The notes: generated by a model not told the origin, from the sequence alone. Positions 7,155-15,398 are shown, counted from the stretch's first letter. The stretch is 16,484 nt of DNA from JANMZR01 sp031383555 (GCA_031383555.1 JANMZR010000425.1:1-16484), one strand, 5' to 3'. Numbers and translations are program-made.

Positions 7155-8507
7155 ATGGCAAAAGAAACCAAAACTATACCCGCACTGTCTGAAAGTGCTT
7201 TTCTGCGGTATTTCAATTTTATTGCCTTGTATTTTGGACAAGGATTGTCCTGGGGTATATTATTGTTGGCCATACCAGCTTGGTTGGCAATGAATGGCAA
7301 ATCACCAGGAGAAATTGCAGGTTTTGCCGTTGCCGTTAGCTTACCGCCGAGTTTTAAGTTTATTGTAGCTCCATTAATGGATCGTTATACTTATTTAGCC
7401 ATGGGGCGTAAACGACCTTGGATACTTTTAGCACAATTGGGATTAATAGGCAGTTGCCTTTTGATGGCTTATATTCCCTCCCCCTTAAACAACCTTAGTC
7501 AATTAATGGTGGCAGGTTTTATAGTTAGTTGTTTGGCATCGATTTTTGATGTGGCTACCGATGGTATGGCAGTAGATATTATACCAATACCCGAACAAGC
7601 AAAAGCGAATGGTTTAATGTGGGGGTCCTTGATGATAGCTATGTCTGCTGCCTTGGCAGCTGGCACTTGGCTACTCAACACATATGATTTTAGTTCCGCT
7701 ATGTTGACGCTTGGAGTCGTTATAGGTAGTATTATGTTGGTACCCTTACTATTAAGAGAACGACAAGGCGAGAAGTTTTTGCCTTGGACAGCGGGTACCG
7801 CATTGCCAGAAACCAAACAATTGCAACTAAGCAATTGGCATTCAATTTTTAAAGCTTTATACAGTGTATTTAGTTTACGTAACTCATTATTATTAGCGGC
7901 ACTATTATTTATGGCAAAAGGAGCTTTTAATTATATAGAAGCTCTGCTTCCCATTTTTACTGTAAAGGCCTTAGGCTGGACCAATGCAGACTATGCTCAA
8001 TATTATTCAACAGCGTCATTAATAGGCGGTATTAGTGGGATGCTCATAGGTGGTATGTTGATAGATAAGTTTGGCAAGAAAAAGATAGTAAATATTTGCT
8101 TTATCGGTATGCTCCTAAGTACTTCAGTCTTGGCATTTTTCCAACCCTTTTGGACACATACTACTTTTATTTATGGTTATATGATAATTTATAATGTTAT
8201 ATATACTTTTTCAAGTATTGGTTTTTTTGCTATTGCTATGCAATGCTGCTGGAAGAAAGTTTCGGCAAGCCAGTTTACTTTATATATGACTATCTGTAAC
8301 CTTGGGCGTGCTGCCTTTACTGCCTTAATTGGGCCTATTAAAGCAAATTTTGATTGGCCATTTACGCTTTTTGCGTCTGCAATTATGATTGTGATGGCTT
8401 GGTTTCTGTTTCAGTTTTTAGATATTGATAATCAAGTAAAGGGTGTGGCTGCTTTGGAAAAAAAGGATTTAGAAAACGAAGCAAAATTGATGATTGCAAG
8501 CACGTAG
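7155..8507 (+). CDS. MFS permease, AmpG-like (first of two paralogues)
   Basis: 450 residues when started at 7155, with about 12 predicted membrane helices; an inner-membrane carrier. The ATG at 7155 is preferred over one at 7125 because the 5' relic at 3188 and the paralogue at 8542 conserve the segment from MAKE.../PALSE onward. The cytoplasmic loop between helices 2 and 3 has APLMDRY (Asp76) and MGRKRPW (83-89), and helix 4-5 has DVATDGMAVDIIP with ANGLMWGS. This arrangement recalls the AmpG muropeptide permease and acetyl-CoA-transporter-like branch of the MFS. AmpG itself imports cell-wall sugar-peptides, but the substrate here is not determined and I do not give it that name. The next gene is a close paralogue 34 nt downstream, so the two are probably co-transcribed. 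Confidence 0.85.
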   Translation: MAKETKTIPALSESAFLRYFNFIALYFGQGLSWGILLLAIPAWLAMNGKSPGEIAGFAVAVSLPPSFKFIVAPLMDRYTYLAMGRKRPWILLAQLGLIGSCLLMAYIPSPLNNLSQLMVAGFIVSCLASIFDVATDGMAVDIIPIPEQAKANGLMWGSLMIAMSAALAAGTWLLNTYDFSSAMLTLGVVIGSIMLVPLLLRERQGEKFLPWTAGTALPETKQLQLSNWHSIFKALYSVFSLRNSLLLAALLFMAKGAFNYIEALLPIFTVKALGWTNADYAQYYSTASLIGGISGMLIGGMLIDKFGKKKIVNICFIGMLLSTSVLAFFQPFWTHTTFIYGYMIIYNVIYTFSSIGFFAIAMQCCWKKVSASQFTLYMTICNLGRAAFTALIGPIKANFDWPFTLFASAIMIVMAWFLFQFLDIDNQVKGVAALEKKDLENEAKLMIAST

Positions 8508-8541
8508 TATTCAATTTTTAAAAAAATAAAACGGTAAAAAA

Positions 8542-9951
8542 ATGAAACAAACGGCAACCAAAGAATTAAATACCTTTTCGGAAGGTTCGGAGGCAAATGC
8601 CTCACAGAAAACCACTCCTTTCCCCGCCCTTGCCGAGCACAAAAATTTAAGGTATTTCTCTTTTATTGCTTTGTATTTTTCGCAAGGTATTCCAGAGGGT
8701 ATTACATGTTTTGCCATTCCCGCCTGGATGGCGATGAATGGCAAATCAGCCAGTGAAATAGCGACTTACGGGGCAATAATTGTGCTTCCATTTAGCCTTA
8801 AAATCTTGTTGGCCCCCATGATGGAACGCTTTACCTTCTTGCCCATGGGACGAAGACGACCATGGTTGCTCTTTGGGCAATTGGGTATTTTTTGCAGCTT
8901 AATCGGCTTATCCTTTGTGCCAGACCCTCTGAATAACCTTACTTTACTAATAGCTGCTGTGTTGTGCGTGCATGTTTTTATTATATTTCAAGACATTGCT
9001 ACTGATAGTTTGGTGATTGATATTGTACCTCTTGATCAGCAAGGGAAAGCCAATAGCTTTATGTGGGGTTCCAAAACGGTGGGGATCTCTATCGCTTTGG
9101 CAGCAGGTAGCTGGCTCATCAATCACTATGGGTTTTCCAATGCGGTACTATTGCTATCGACTTCTACTTTTTTTATCATTTTGTTGCCACTTTTGTTGCG
9201 GGAGCGGCAGGGTGAAAAACTATTGCCATGGTCGTTAGGTGCTACTTCACCCGAAGCGGCACTGCTCAAAATAGATAGCTGGGGCAAACTCTTCTTATCC
9301 TTTAAGCAAGTGGTTTTATTACGCAATACCTTATTGATTTGTCTTATTGTATTTATGTCCAAATGTGCATTGACCTATATAGAAACCTTGCTTCCCGTTT
9401 TTAGCATCCAGGAACTTGGCTGGAACAACGTTAGCTATTCCAATACCTATTCAACTTCCAAATTGGTGGGTGGTGTTATCGGGATGGTGATGGGGGCGCT
9501 TCTCATAGCCCGTTTGGGTACTGTAAGAATGTTCCAAATTTGCCTTCTTCTGGCAGGATTGCTCACTGCATCTATGGGAGTTTTTAAGTTATTTTGGCAA
9601 AATGCTAATTATGTTTCGGCATTTATTGCCATTTTTAATTTAATGTGGACATTAATTACAATTAGTCAACTAGCTACCGCCATGCAAGTTTGTTGGAGGC
9701 GGGTTTCTGCCTTACAATTTACCTTTTTCATGTCCCTGGCCAACGTTGGAATGGCTGCAGGATCAGCACTTTTCGGATACTTTCGTAGCCATTTCGGTTG
9801 GCAAATCATCTTTTTGGTTTTCACTGTCATGGTTGTTGGGGTAGCTGTCTTGTTGCAGTTTTTGAAAATAAATACCCATTTGCAACAAGTGGATGTTTTA
9901 GAAAAAAACTATATAGAAAGCGAAGCAAAATTGATGAATGCAAGCATATAG
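8542..9951 (+). CDS. MFS permease, AmpG-like (second paralogue)
   Basis: 469 residues, about 12 membrane helices, clearly homologous over its full length to the permease at 7155. Shared segments include LRYFxFIALYF, AIPAWxAMNGKS, RERQGEK and the C-terminal ESEAKLMNAS (ENEAKLMIAS in the other). The helix 2-3 loop has APMMERF (Glu95 where the paralogue has Asp) and MGRRRPW (102-108). The first 28 residues differ from the paralogue and include a short hydrophilic stretch (NTFSEGSEANASQK). The first nine, MKQTATKEL, are instead identical to the start of the unrelated MHS transporter that follows. Two adjacent paralogues that differ in such details may carry different substrates or may be a recent duplication. 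The position between two other carriers indicates an uptake operon. Confidence 0.85.
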   Translation: MKQTATKELNTFSEGSEANASQKTTPFPALAEHKNLRYFSFIALYFSQGIPEGITCFAIPAWMAMNGKSASEIATYGAIIVLPFSLKILLAPMMERFTFLPMGRRRPWLLFGQLGIFCSLIGLSFVPDPLNNLTLLIAAVLCVHVFIIFQDIATDSLVIDIVPLDQQGKANSFMWGSKTVGISIALAAGSWLINHYGFSNAVLLLSTSTFFIILLPLLLRERQGEKLLPWSLGATSPEAALLKIDSWGKLFLSFKQVVLLRNTLLICLIVFMSKCALTYIETLLPVFSIQELGWNNVSYSNTYSTSKLVGGVIGMVMGALLIARLGTVRMFQICLLLAGLLTASMGVFKLFWQNANYVSAFIAIFNLMWTLITISQLATAMQVCWRRVSALQFTFFMSLANVGMAAGSALFGYFRSHFGWQIIFLVFTVMVVGVAVLLQFLKINTHLQQVDVLEKNYIESEAKLMNASI

Positions 9952-9989
9952 GAAATATTTTTAAAAACATAAAACAGTTTAATCAAAAA

Positions 9990-11744
9990 ATGAAACAAAC
10001 GGCAACCAAAGAATTAGTCAAAATCATCACTGCATCGTCCGTAGGCACGTTGATTGAGTGGTACGACTTTTACGTGTTCGGAAGTTTATCTGTTATTATT
10101 TCTACGCAGTTTTTTCCAAAAGAAAATCCTGCCGCCGCATTTTTGGCAACCTTGGCAACCTATGCCGCAGGTTTGGTGGTAAGGCCTTTTGGGGCGTTAT
10201 TCTTTGGCAGATTAGGCGATTTGATTGGCAGAAAATACACGTTTATGGTTACGCTTTTGCTCATGGGCGGCTCTACTTTTGCCATTGGTTTAGTGCCAAC
10301 CTACCAAAGCATTGGTTTTATGGCTCCCCTTATCATTCTCATTTTAAGGCTGTTGCAAGGCTTGGCAATTGGTGGCGAGTATGGTGGTGCTGCCACTTTT
10401 GTAGCCGAACATTCGCCCGTAGGTAAGCGTGGCTTTTGGACTTCGTGGATTCAGACCACCGCATCTTTGGCTTTCATGCTGACGCTTCTGGTTATTTTTA
10501 TTTGCAAAAATACAATGGATAAATCCGCTTGGGAAGATTGGGGCTGGCGTTTGCCTTTTTTGATTTCTGCTTTTATGATGGGTATCTCGGTTTATATTCG
10601 AAAAAATATGGCAGAATCGCCCCTTTTTGCCAAAGCCAAAGCCGAAGGCAAAACTTCTACCAATCCATTGAAAGAATCTTTTGGCAAAAAAGCAAATCTT
10701 AAATTGGTGCTATTAGCATTGTTTGGTGTAACAATAGGCATGGGTGCTTTGGCTTGGTCAACGCTATTTTATGTACAAACCTACTTTACCCGATTCCTAT
10801 TTATTGATGGGGATCAAGTAAATAGCATTATCATCATTGGTATATTGCTATTTGTTGGTTTTAATGTCTTCTTTGGTTGGCTGTCAGACCGTGTAGGCCG
10901 CAAACCTTTGATAGTGCTAAGTCTGTTATTGGCGGTTTTGTGCTACCGACCGATTTTTGAGGTTATGTACCAAACCGTCAATTTGAGTAATAAAGTAGAA
11001 AACCTTTCTGCAGCAAAAATGGACGCAAAAATGGAAACTATTTCTACTGATTCAAAGAATACAATAGTTACCACCACTACGAATCGTTTTTATACCGACG
11101 GCACTACGGCTACAGAAATCAAAAGAGCACAAAATGGAAAAGAGGAGCTTACCAAAACCATCACCATCAATTCCGCAGATAAATGGAAGCTCATTTTCAC
11201 GTTTTTTTTACTCTGCCTAATTAACACTATGTCTTATGGACCGATTGCCGCCTTTTTAGTGGAAATGTTCCCGTTAAAAATTCGATACAGTTCCTTGTCT
11301 GTGCCTTATCATATTGGTTATGGCATTTTTGGTGGCTTATGTCCCGTTATTGCTACTTATATGATTCAAAAAGATAAATTGGCAAATGTTTCTGGTTACT
11401 ATTTATCAGGATTAAATTATCCATTGGTGTTGATTGGTTTGTCGTTTGTAATCGGCATTTTGTATCTCAAAGAAAGTGTTAAAGTGAAGCCTATTATTAC
11501 GTTTGCTCCTATTCCTGTCAAAATATTAAATCCCATAAAACGATATTTGGGCATTGTTTGGATAGCATTAGGGATTGCTGCCGCCTATTTTGGGACTGTC
11601 TTATTGGGGCTTCCAAAAATAAATTCAGGCGTGCAAGACGATTTAATTTTCGGCATTATTACCTTGGTTTTCATAACACCTATTGCGGCTATTGGCTTGT
11701 GTCTTTTTGGTAAATATGCTTTGTATGGTGAGTATGATGGGTGA
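9990..11744 (+). CDS. MFS transporter, metabolite:H+ symporter (MHS/ProP-like) family
   Basis: 584 residues from the ATG at 9990. An in-frame ATG at 9798 lies inside the previous gene and would add a non-homologous head, so it is rejected. Family marks: VGTLIEWYDFYVFG at 18-31, GRLGDLIGRK at 73-82 (MFS motif A), RLLQGLAIGGEYGGAATFVAEH, and GWLSDRVGRKP in the second half. Relatives are proton-coupled importers of small acids and zwitterions such as proline, betaine, citrate or ketoglutarate; the substrate here is unknown. Two oddities are visible. A Thr/Ser/Lys-rich insert of about 70 residues (roughly 327-396) would lie in the periplasmic loop between helices 9 and 10. There is also a C-terminal extension with two extra hydrophobic segments (about 515-575) ending in GKYALYGEYDG. 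The gene starts 38 nt after the preceding permease. Confidence 0.88.
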   Translation: MKQTATKELVKIITASSVGTLIEWYDFYVFGSLSVIISTQFFPKENPAAAFLATLATYAAGLVVRPFGALFFGRLGDLIGRKYTFMVTLLLMGGSTFAIGLVPTYQSIGFMAPLIILILRLLQGLAIGGEYGGAATFVAEHSPVGKRGFWTSWIQTTASLAFMLTLLVIFICKNTMDKSAWEDWGWRLPFLISAFMMGISVYIRKNMAESPLFAKAKAEGKTSTNPLKESFGKKANLKLVLLALFGVTIGMGALAWSTLFYVQTYFTRFLFIDGDQVNSIIIIGILLFVGFNVFFGWLSDRVGRKPLIVLSLLLAVLCYRPIFEVMYQTVNLSNKVENLSAAKMDAKMETISTDSKNTIVTTTTNRFYTDGTTATEIKRAQNGKEELTKTITINSADKWKLIFTFFLLCLINTMSYGPIAAFLVEMFPLKIRYSSLSVPYHIGYGIFGGLCPVIATYMIQKDKLANVSGYYLSGLNYPLVLIGLSFVIGILYLKESVKVKPIITFAPIPVKILNPIKRYLGIVWIALGIAAAYFGTVLLGLPKINSGVQDDLIFGIITLVFITPIAAIGLCLFGKYALYGEYDG

Positions 11745-11789
11745 TGGCTCCCCTCATTATTTTCTCTAATTATTGAAATAAAATAAAAA

Positions 11790-11824
11790 ATAGGCAGCTG
11801 AAAACTGACTAGAGTAGGCATTTA
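11790..11824 (+). repeat. Start-linked intergenic repeat, copy D (divergent)
   Basis: Most diverged copy: ATAGGCAGCTGAAAACTG replaces ACGGAGCAGCCGAAAACCG. Both CCG triplets have become CTG, while the 3' core TAGAGTAGGCA is intact. It ends 16 nt before the ATG of the amidohydrolase at 11841. Upstream, from the MHS stop at 11744, the DNA is AT-rich with no recognised gene. Confidence 0.65.
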
Positions 11825-11840
11825 AAACATATTTATAACA

Positions 11841-12749
11841 ATGGAAAAACTTAGTTTTTTTACCCAGACAAAATCCAAAACTCTACTTTTGATATACTTC
11901 ATATTGACTTATAACTATTGCAATAGCCAAGTTATTGATATGCATATGCATGGTTATACGGACAAAGACTTTTTTACAGGGATTGCACGTAATGGACTTG
12001 CTTCAAGTAAAACAGCAAAAGAGCTTCTTCAACAAACAATTTTGAAGATGAATCAACACAATATTAAATATGCAGTTATCTGCGGAAGAATGGAAAGTTT
12101 AGCACTTTACACGAGTGCAGACAAAAGATTCATTCCTGCTTACCAAGATTATGAAGACACGTTGCTTTCTATTGAGAATTTTGAATACGCTATAAAGGCA
12201 GGGAAAATTAAAGTTTTTGGAGAAGTGATGGCGGTTTATAAAGGGAAAACACTAGCTGACTCAAGCTATCAACCTTATTTAGCCATCTGTGAAAAATATG
12301 GAATTCCTGTTGCCTATCATTCAGGAGGAAGTTTTCCAAATGCGCAACAATTTGGCTGGCCAAAATATAAAATAGCCTTAGGTGACCCTTTTTTAATTGA
12401 AGATGTTTTAGTGAAATATCCAAAATTGAAAGTGTACCTAATGCACGCAGGAGAAAATTTTTACGAAAATACACTTAGGATGATGGATGGGTATCCAAAT
12501 CTTTATGCAGACTTGGGAGTTGAAATGTGGTTACATCCAATGACTAAAGACTTTGCTGTAAAATTTTTAAAATCAGCAAAAAAATATGGTATTTTGGACA
12601 GAGTAATGTTTGGCTCAGACCAAATGGTTTGGCCAGAAGCAATTACCAGTTCCATTAACTTTCTAAATTCTTTGAGCTTTCTAACAAAAAATGAAAAAGA
12701 AATGATATTCTATAAAAATGCAAAAACCTTTCTTGGAATTAAAGATTAA
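11841..12749 (+). CDS. Exported amidohydrolase (amidohydrolase-2 / TIM-barrel metal hydrolase)
   Basis: 302 residues. The N-terminus has a hydrophobic stretch (TLLLIYFILTYNYCNSQ, about 14-30) after ten polar residues and reads as an export signal ending near SQ. The domain fills the rest and looks like the amidohydrolase-2 family (PF04909). Metal-site motifs are in the expected order: HxH as DMHMHG (His35, His37), AYHSGG (His160), LMHAGE (His202) and FGSDQ (Asp260). The family includes decarboxylases such as ACMSD and hydrolases of lactones and amides, usually with one divalent metal; which applies is unclear. The protein is a little shorter than many relatives, but no core motif is missing. 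It follows repeat copy D. A periplasmic location fits the other exported hydrolases in the window. Confidence 0.8.
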   Translation: MEKLSFFTQTKSKTLLLIYFILTYNYCNSQVIDMHMHGYTDKDFFTGIARNGLASSKTAKELLQQTILKMNQHNIKYAVICGRMESLALYTSADKRFIPAYQDYEDTLLSIENFEYAIKAGKIKVFGEVMAVYKGKTLADSSYQPYLAICEKYGIPVAYHSGGSFPNAQQFGWPKYKIALGDPFLIEDVLVKYPKLKVYLMHAGENFYENTLRMMDGYPNLYADLGVEMWLHPMTKDFAVKFLKSAKKYGILDRVMFGSDQMVWPEAITSSINFLNSLSFLTKNEKEMIFYKNAKTFLGIKD

Positions 12750-12831
12750 ATTGTGTGACATTGAACGGCAGTTCCAAAAATAGGTTGGCAAAAGCGGGGC
12801 AAAAGTAATTAAAATGAGTATTTTTATTGGC

Positions 12832-12859
12832 TTGATAGAGCGATAGCCTCCCTATTTTG
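12832..12859 (+). promoter_or_regulatory. Possible promoter for the DUF1624 pair
   Basis: TTG at 12832-12834 and TATTTTG at 12853-12859 are 18 nt apart and resemble the Bacteroidota -33/-7 boxes, though the -7 match is one base short. The start codon at 12891 follows after 31 nt. The 141-nt gap (12750-12890) holds no other recognised feature. The 19 nt ending at 12894 are identical to those at 295-313 in front of the DUF885 gene. Confidence 0.3.
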
Positions 12860-12890
12860 TCAATTTATAATCAATAAATCAAATTTTAAA

Positions 12891-14081
12891 ATGACAACAA
12901 TCACGAAACCCAGAATAGAATCTATAGATATTTTACGAGGTGTTATAATGGTAATAATGGCACTCGACCATACCAGAGACTTTTTCCATATTAACGCTTG
13001 GACAGACGACCCACTGAACCTACAAACTACTACACCAGCCTTATTTTTTACACGCTGGATAACCCATTTTTGTGCACCCATTTTTGTTTTTCTGTCAGGT
13101 GTATCTATCTATTTGCAAAGTTTAAGAAAAACAAAAACTGCGTTGAGTCTTTTCTTAATCAAAAGAGGATTGTGGCTCATTTTTTTTGAAATTATTATTG
13201 TCAACTTTGGAACAACGTTTGACCCTAACTTTAATTCATTTTATCTGGTAGTGGTTGGTGCAATTGGCATCAGCATGTTGTGTATGGGTTTACTTACTTA
13301 CTTACCTTTCAACTTCATTTTAGGTATTGGTTTGTTGGTCGTTTTTGGTCATAATTTATTAGACTTTATAGAATCATCTCCCAACTTCAAACCCAATTTT
13401 TGGTGGGATTTACTGCATCATGGTAATGGTGTCAATTATCCATTCCTACCAAATCATTCTTTTGTTATCCTTTACCCATTTGTTCCTTGGACGGGTTTAA
13501 TGATTTTAGGCTATTGCTCAGGAATATTTTTTACACCGAAATTCTCAATAGCACAACGCCAAAAACTATTTTACCGACTTGGTGCGGCTCTACTTATATT
13601 TTTTATCGTGGTTCGCTTTATCAATATTTATGGAGACCCACATGGCTGGACCATACAAAAAAACGGATTGTTCACGCTGCTTTCTTTTATAAAAGTTCAC
13701 AAATATCCACCATCACAAATGTTCATGAGTGTTACGATTGGCATTGCGTTTTTGTTTTTAGCGTTTATTGAGAATTTTAAAAATCGAATAACAGATACGT
13801 TTCAAATTTATGGACGAACGGCATTATTTTATTATGCAATTCATTGGTATATTCTTCATACAGTGAGTTTAATCTGCTTTCTTTTGCGAGGTCATTCACT
13901 GGAGGAAGGTACGCAATTCGCTCAAATCCCATTTCGATATTTAGTTCCTGGCGAAGGTTTTAATTTACCTCTGGTGTATATCGTTTGGATTTCAGTCGTC
14001 ATTTTTATGTATTCATTGTGTAAAAAATTTGATAGCTATAAGCAAGCACACAAAGAAAAATGGTGGTTAAGTTATTTATGA
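12891..14081 (+). CDS. HGSNAT-like/DUF1624 membrane protein (acyltransferase-like), copy 1
   Basis: 396 residues, about ten membrane helices. The N-terminal signature RIESIDILRG (8-17), then MVIMALDH-R-DFFH (Asp26, His27, Arg29, His33) and FCAPIFVFLSGVS, is typical of the HGSNAT catalytic-domain/DUF1624 family (PF07786). The human member moves an acetyl group from cytoplasmic acetyl-CoA across the lysosomal membrane to a sugar amine; bacterial members are mostly uncharacterised. A late FYYAIHWYILH helix (about 310-320) adds histidines within the membrane. The protein ends in HKEKWWLSYL, the same ten residues as the next gene. Only 44 nt separate the two genes, and their order and similarity show a tandem duplication. 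Acyl-transfer activity is inferred from the family alone. Confidence 0.85.
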   Translation: MTTITKPRIESIDILRGVIMVIMALDHTRDFFHINAWTDDPLNLQTTTPALFFTRWITHFCAPIFVFLSGVSIYLQSLRKTKTALSLFLIKRGLWLIFFEIIIVNFGTTFDPNFNSFYLVVVGAIGISMLCMGLLTYLPFNFILGIGLLVVFGHNLLDFIESSPNFKPNFWWDLLHHGNGVNYPFLPNHSFVILYPFVPWTGLMILGYCSGIFFTPKFSIAQRQKLFYRLGAALLIFFIVVRFINIYGDPHGWTIQKNGLFTLLSFIKVHKYPPSQMFMSVTIGIAFLFLAFIENFKNRITDTFQIYGRTALFYYAIHWYILHTVSLICFLLRGHSLEEGTQFAQIPFRYLVPGEGFNLPLVYIVWISVVIFMYSLCKKFDSYKQAHKEKWWLSYL

Positions 14082-14125
14082 AATAAAATGACTTCTAAAT
14101 TTTAAAAAAAAAGAAAAAAATAAAT

Positions 14126-15307
14126 ATGACAATTTCAAAACCCAGAATAGAATCCATTGACATCTTACGAGGTGTTGTAATGGTTATTATGGCATTAGAC
14201 CATGTAAGGGATTATTTTCATTATGGCTCATTTTTTATTGACCCAACGGATTTAACAACCACTACACCTTTATTGTTTTTTACTCGATTCATTACAAATT
14301 TTTGTGCCCCAGTTTTTGTATTTCTATCAGGCACTTCTGCCTTTTTGTATGGAAATAAAAAGACGAAACCGCAGCTTTTTAAATTTCTTTTTACCCGTGG
14401 TTTATGGCTTATTTTTCTTGAAATTGTAGTAAATACTTTTATTTGGACATTTGATGTTACCTACAGTTTACAACTATTTCAAGTGATTTTTGCAATTGGA
14501 TTTAGCATGATATGTTTATCCTTGCTCATTTACCTTCCTAAAAAAGTGATCTTAATCATAGGGGTTATTTTAATTGCTGGGCATAACGCCTTCGATAGTA
14601 TTGTAATGCAAGGACAGAGTGTTGCCTCCATTATTTGGTATTTCCTCCATCAAGAAAATATGTTGGTCTATGGTTCAAATCATATGGTCTTTTTGCATTA
14701 CCCAGTTATTCCTTGGATTGGACTAATGGCATTAGGCTATTTGTTTGGTTCGTTTTATCAAAAAGATTTTGACGTTTCACTTCGCAAAAAATGGCTCTTG
14801 AGATTAGGTTTAGGGTCTATTCTTCTATTTTTTATTTTAAGGGGATTAAATGTTTATGGCGATTTAACGCCTTGGCTAGTTCAAGATACAACCACTAAAA
14901 CAATCCTATCATTTTTTAAGGTCACAAAGTACCCACCTTCGCTATTATATCTTTCTGTTACACTGGGGCCTGCAATGTTGTTTTTATATGCTTATGAAAA
15001 TACAAAAAACAGGGTAACTGATTTCTTTTTGGTTTATGGAAGAGTGCCCTTATTTTACTATTTCTTGCATATGTTAGTCATTCATATTCTCGCCATTGTT
15101 GGTATTTTAATTTTTGGTGGCAATTGGCAGGATATGATTGTAACAGGCAAATCATTTATGAGTGAGACACTTAAAACTTATGGGTATTCTCTTTTTGTAG
15201 TGTATTTGGTTTGGATTGGAATTGTGTTGTTCCTATATCCATTTTGTAAAAGGTATATGCACTATAAAGCCAATCACAAAGAAAAATGGTGGTTGAGTTA
15301 TTTGTAG
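14126..15307 (+). CDS. HGSNAT-like/DUF1624 membrane protein (acyltransferase-like), copy 2
   Basis: 393 residues, collinear with the gene at 12891 from PRIESIDILRG (6-16) and ALDHVRDYFH (Asp25, His26, Arg28, His32) through NFCAPVFVFLSG to the shared HKEKWWLSYL tail. About ten membrane helices. The copies have diverged well beyond recent duplication: the middle third is dissimilar, and the FYYAIHWYILH helix of copy 1 is FYYFLHMLVIH here. The invariant charged residues near the N-terminus are kept in both, so both are probably active, perhaps on different acceptors or as a heteromer (inference). Translation starts behind a very A-rich leader at 14126. The lipocalin-like lipoprotein follows 108 nt later, with repeat copy E between them. 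Confidence 0.85.
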   Translation: MTISKPRIESIDILRGVVMVIMALDHVRDYFHYGSFFIDPTDLTTTTPLLFFTRFITNFCAPVFVFLSGTSAFLYGNKKTKPQLFKFLFTRGLWLIFLEIVVNTFIWTFDVTYSLQLFQVIFAIGFSMICLSLLIYLPKKVILIIGVILIAGHNAFDSIVMQGQSVASIIWYFLHQENMLVYGSNHMVFLHYPVIPWIGLMALGYLFGSFYQKDFDVSLRKKWLLRLGLGSILLFFILRGLNVYGDLTPWLVQDTTTKTILSFFKVTKYPPSLLYLSVTLGPAMLFLYAYENTKNRVTDFFLVYGRVPLFYYFLHMLVIHILAIVGILIFGGNWQDMIVTGKSFMSETLKTYGYSLFVVYLVWIGIVLFLYPFCKRYMHYKANHKEKWWLSYL

Positions 15308-15362
15308 AATTTAGCTTTTTACCTACTCAGTATTTTCTATATTTTTTTCAAATAAATAAAAA

Positions 15363-15398
15363 ACGGGACAGCCGAAAAACGAATAGAGTAGGCAATAA
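15363..15398 (+). repeat. Start-linked intergenic repeat, copy E
   Basis: 36 bp with the cores AGCCGAAAA and AGAGTAGGCAATAA, matching copy B at 31 of 36 positions. By the rule set by the other copies (end of repeat plus 16-19 nt), the start codon should lie at 15415-15418. An ATA at 15416 opens a complete lipoprotein signal peptide there. Just upstream, CTCAGTATTTTCTAT (15327-15341) resembles the promoter region at 267-283. Confidence 0.82.

Noticed and set aside
9798..9989. Upstream in-frame start for the MHS transporter at 9798
   Set aside because: It lies inside the preceding permease gene and adds 64 residues with no MHS homology. The ATG at 9990 gives the normal family N-terminus and its own leader.
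11734..11757. Imperfect hairpin over the MHS stop codon as a terminator
   Set aside because: ATGATGGG and CCCCTCAT pair with one mismatch, but the loop overlaps the stop codon and the following T run is broken. It is too weak to call.
4009..15398. CRISPR array
   Set aside because: Repeats are kilobases apart with genes between, imperfect, and tied to start codons. There is no spacer pattern and no cas gene.
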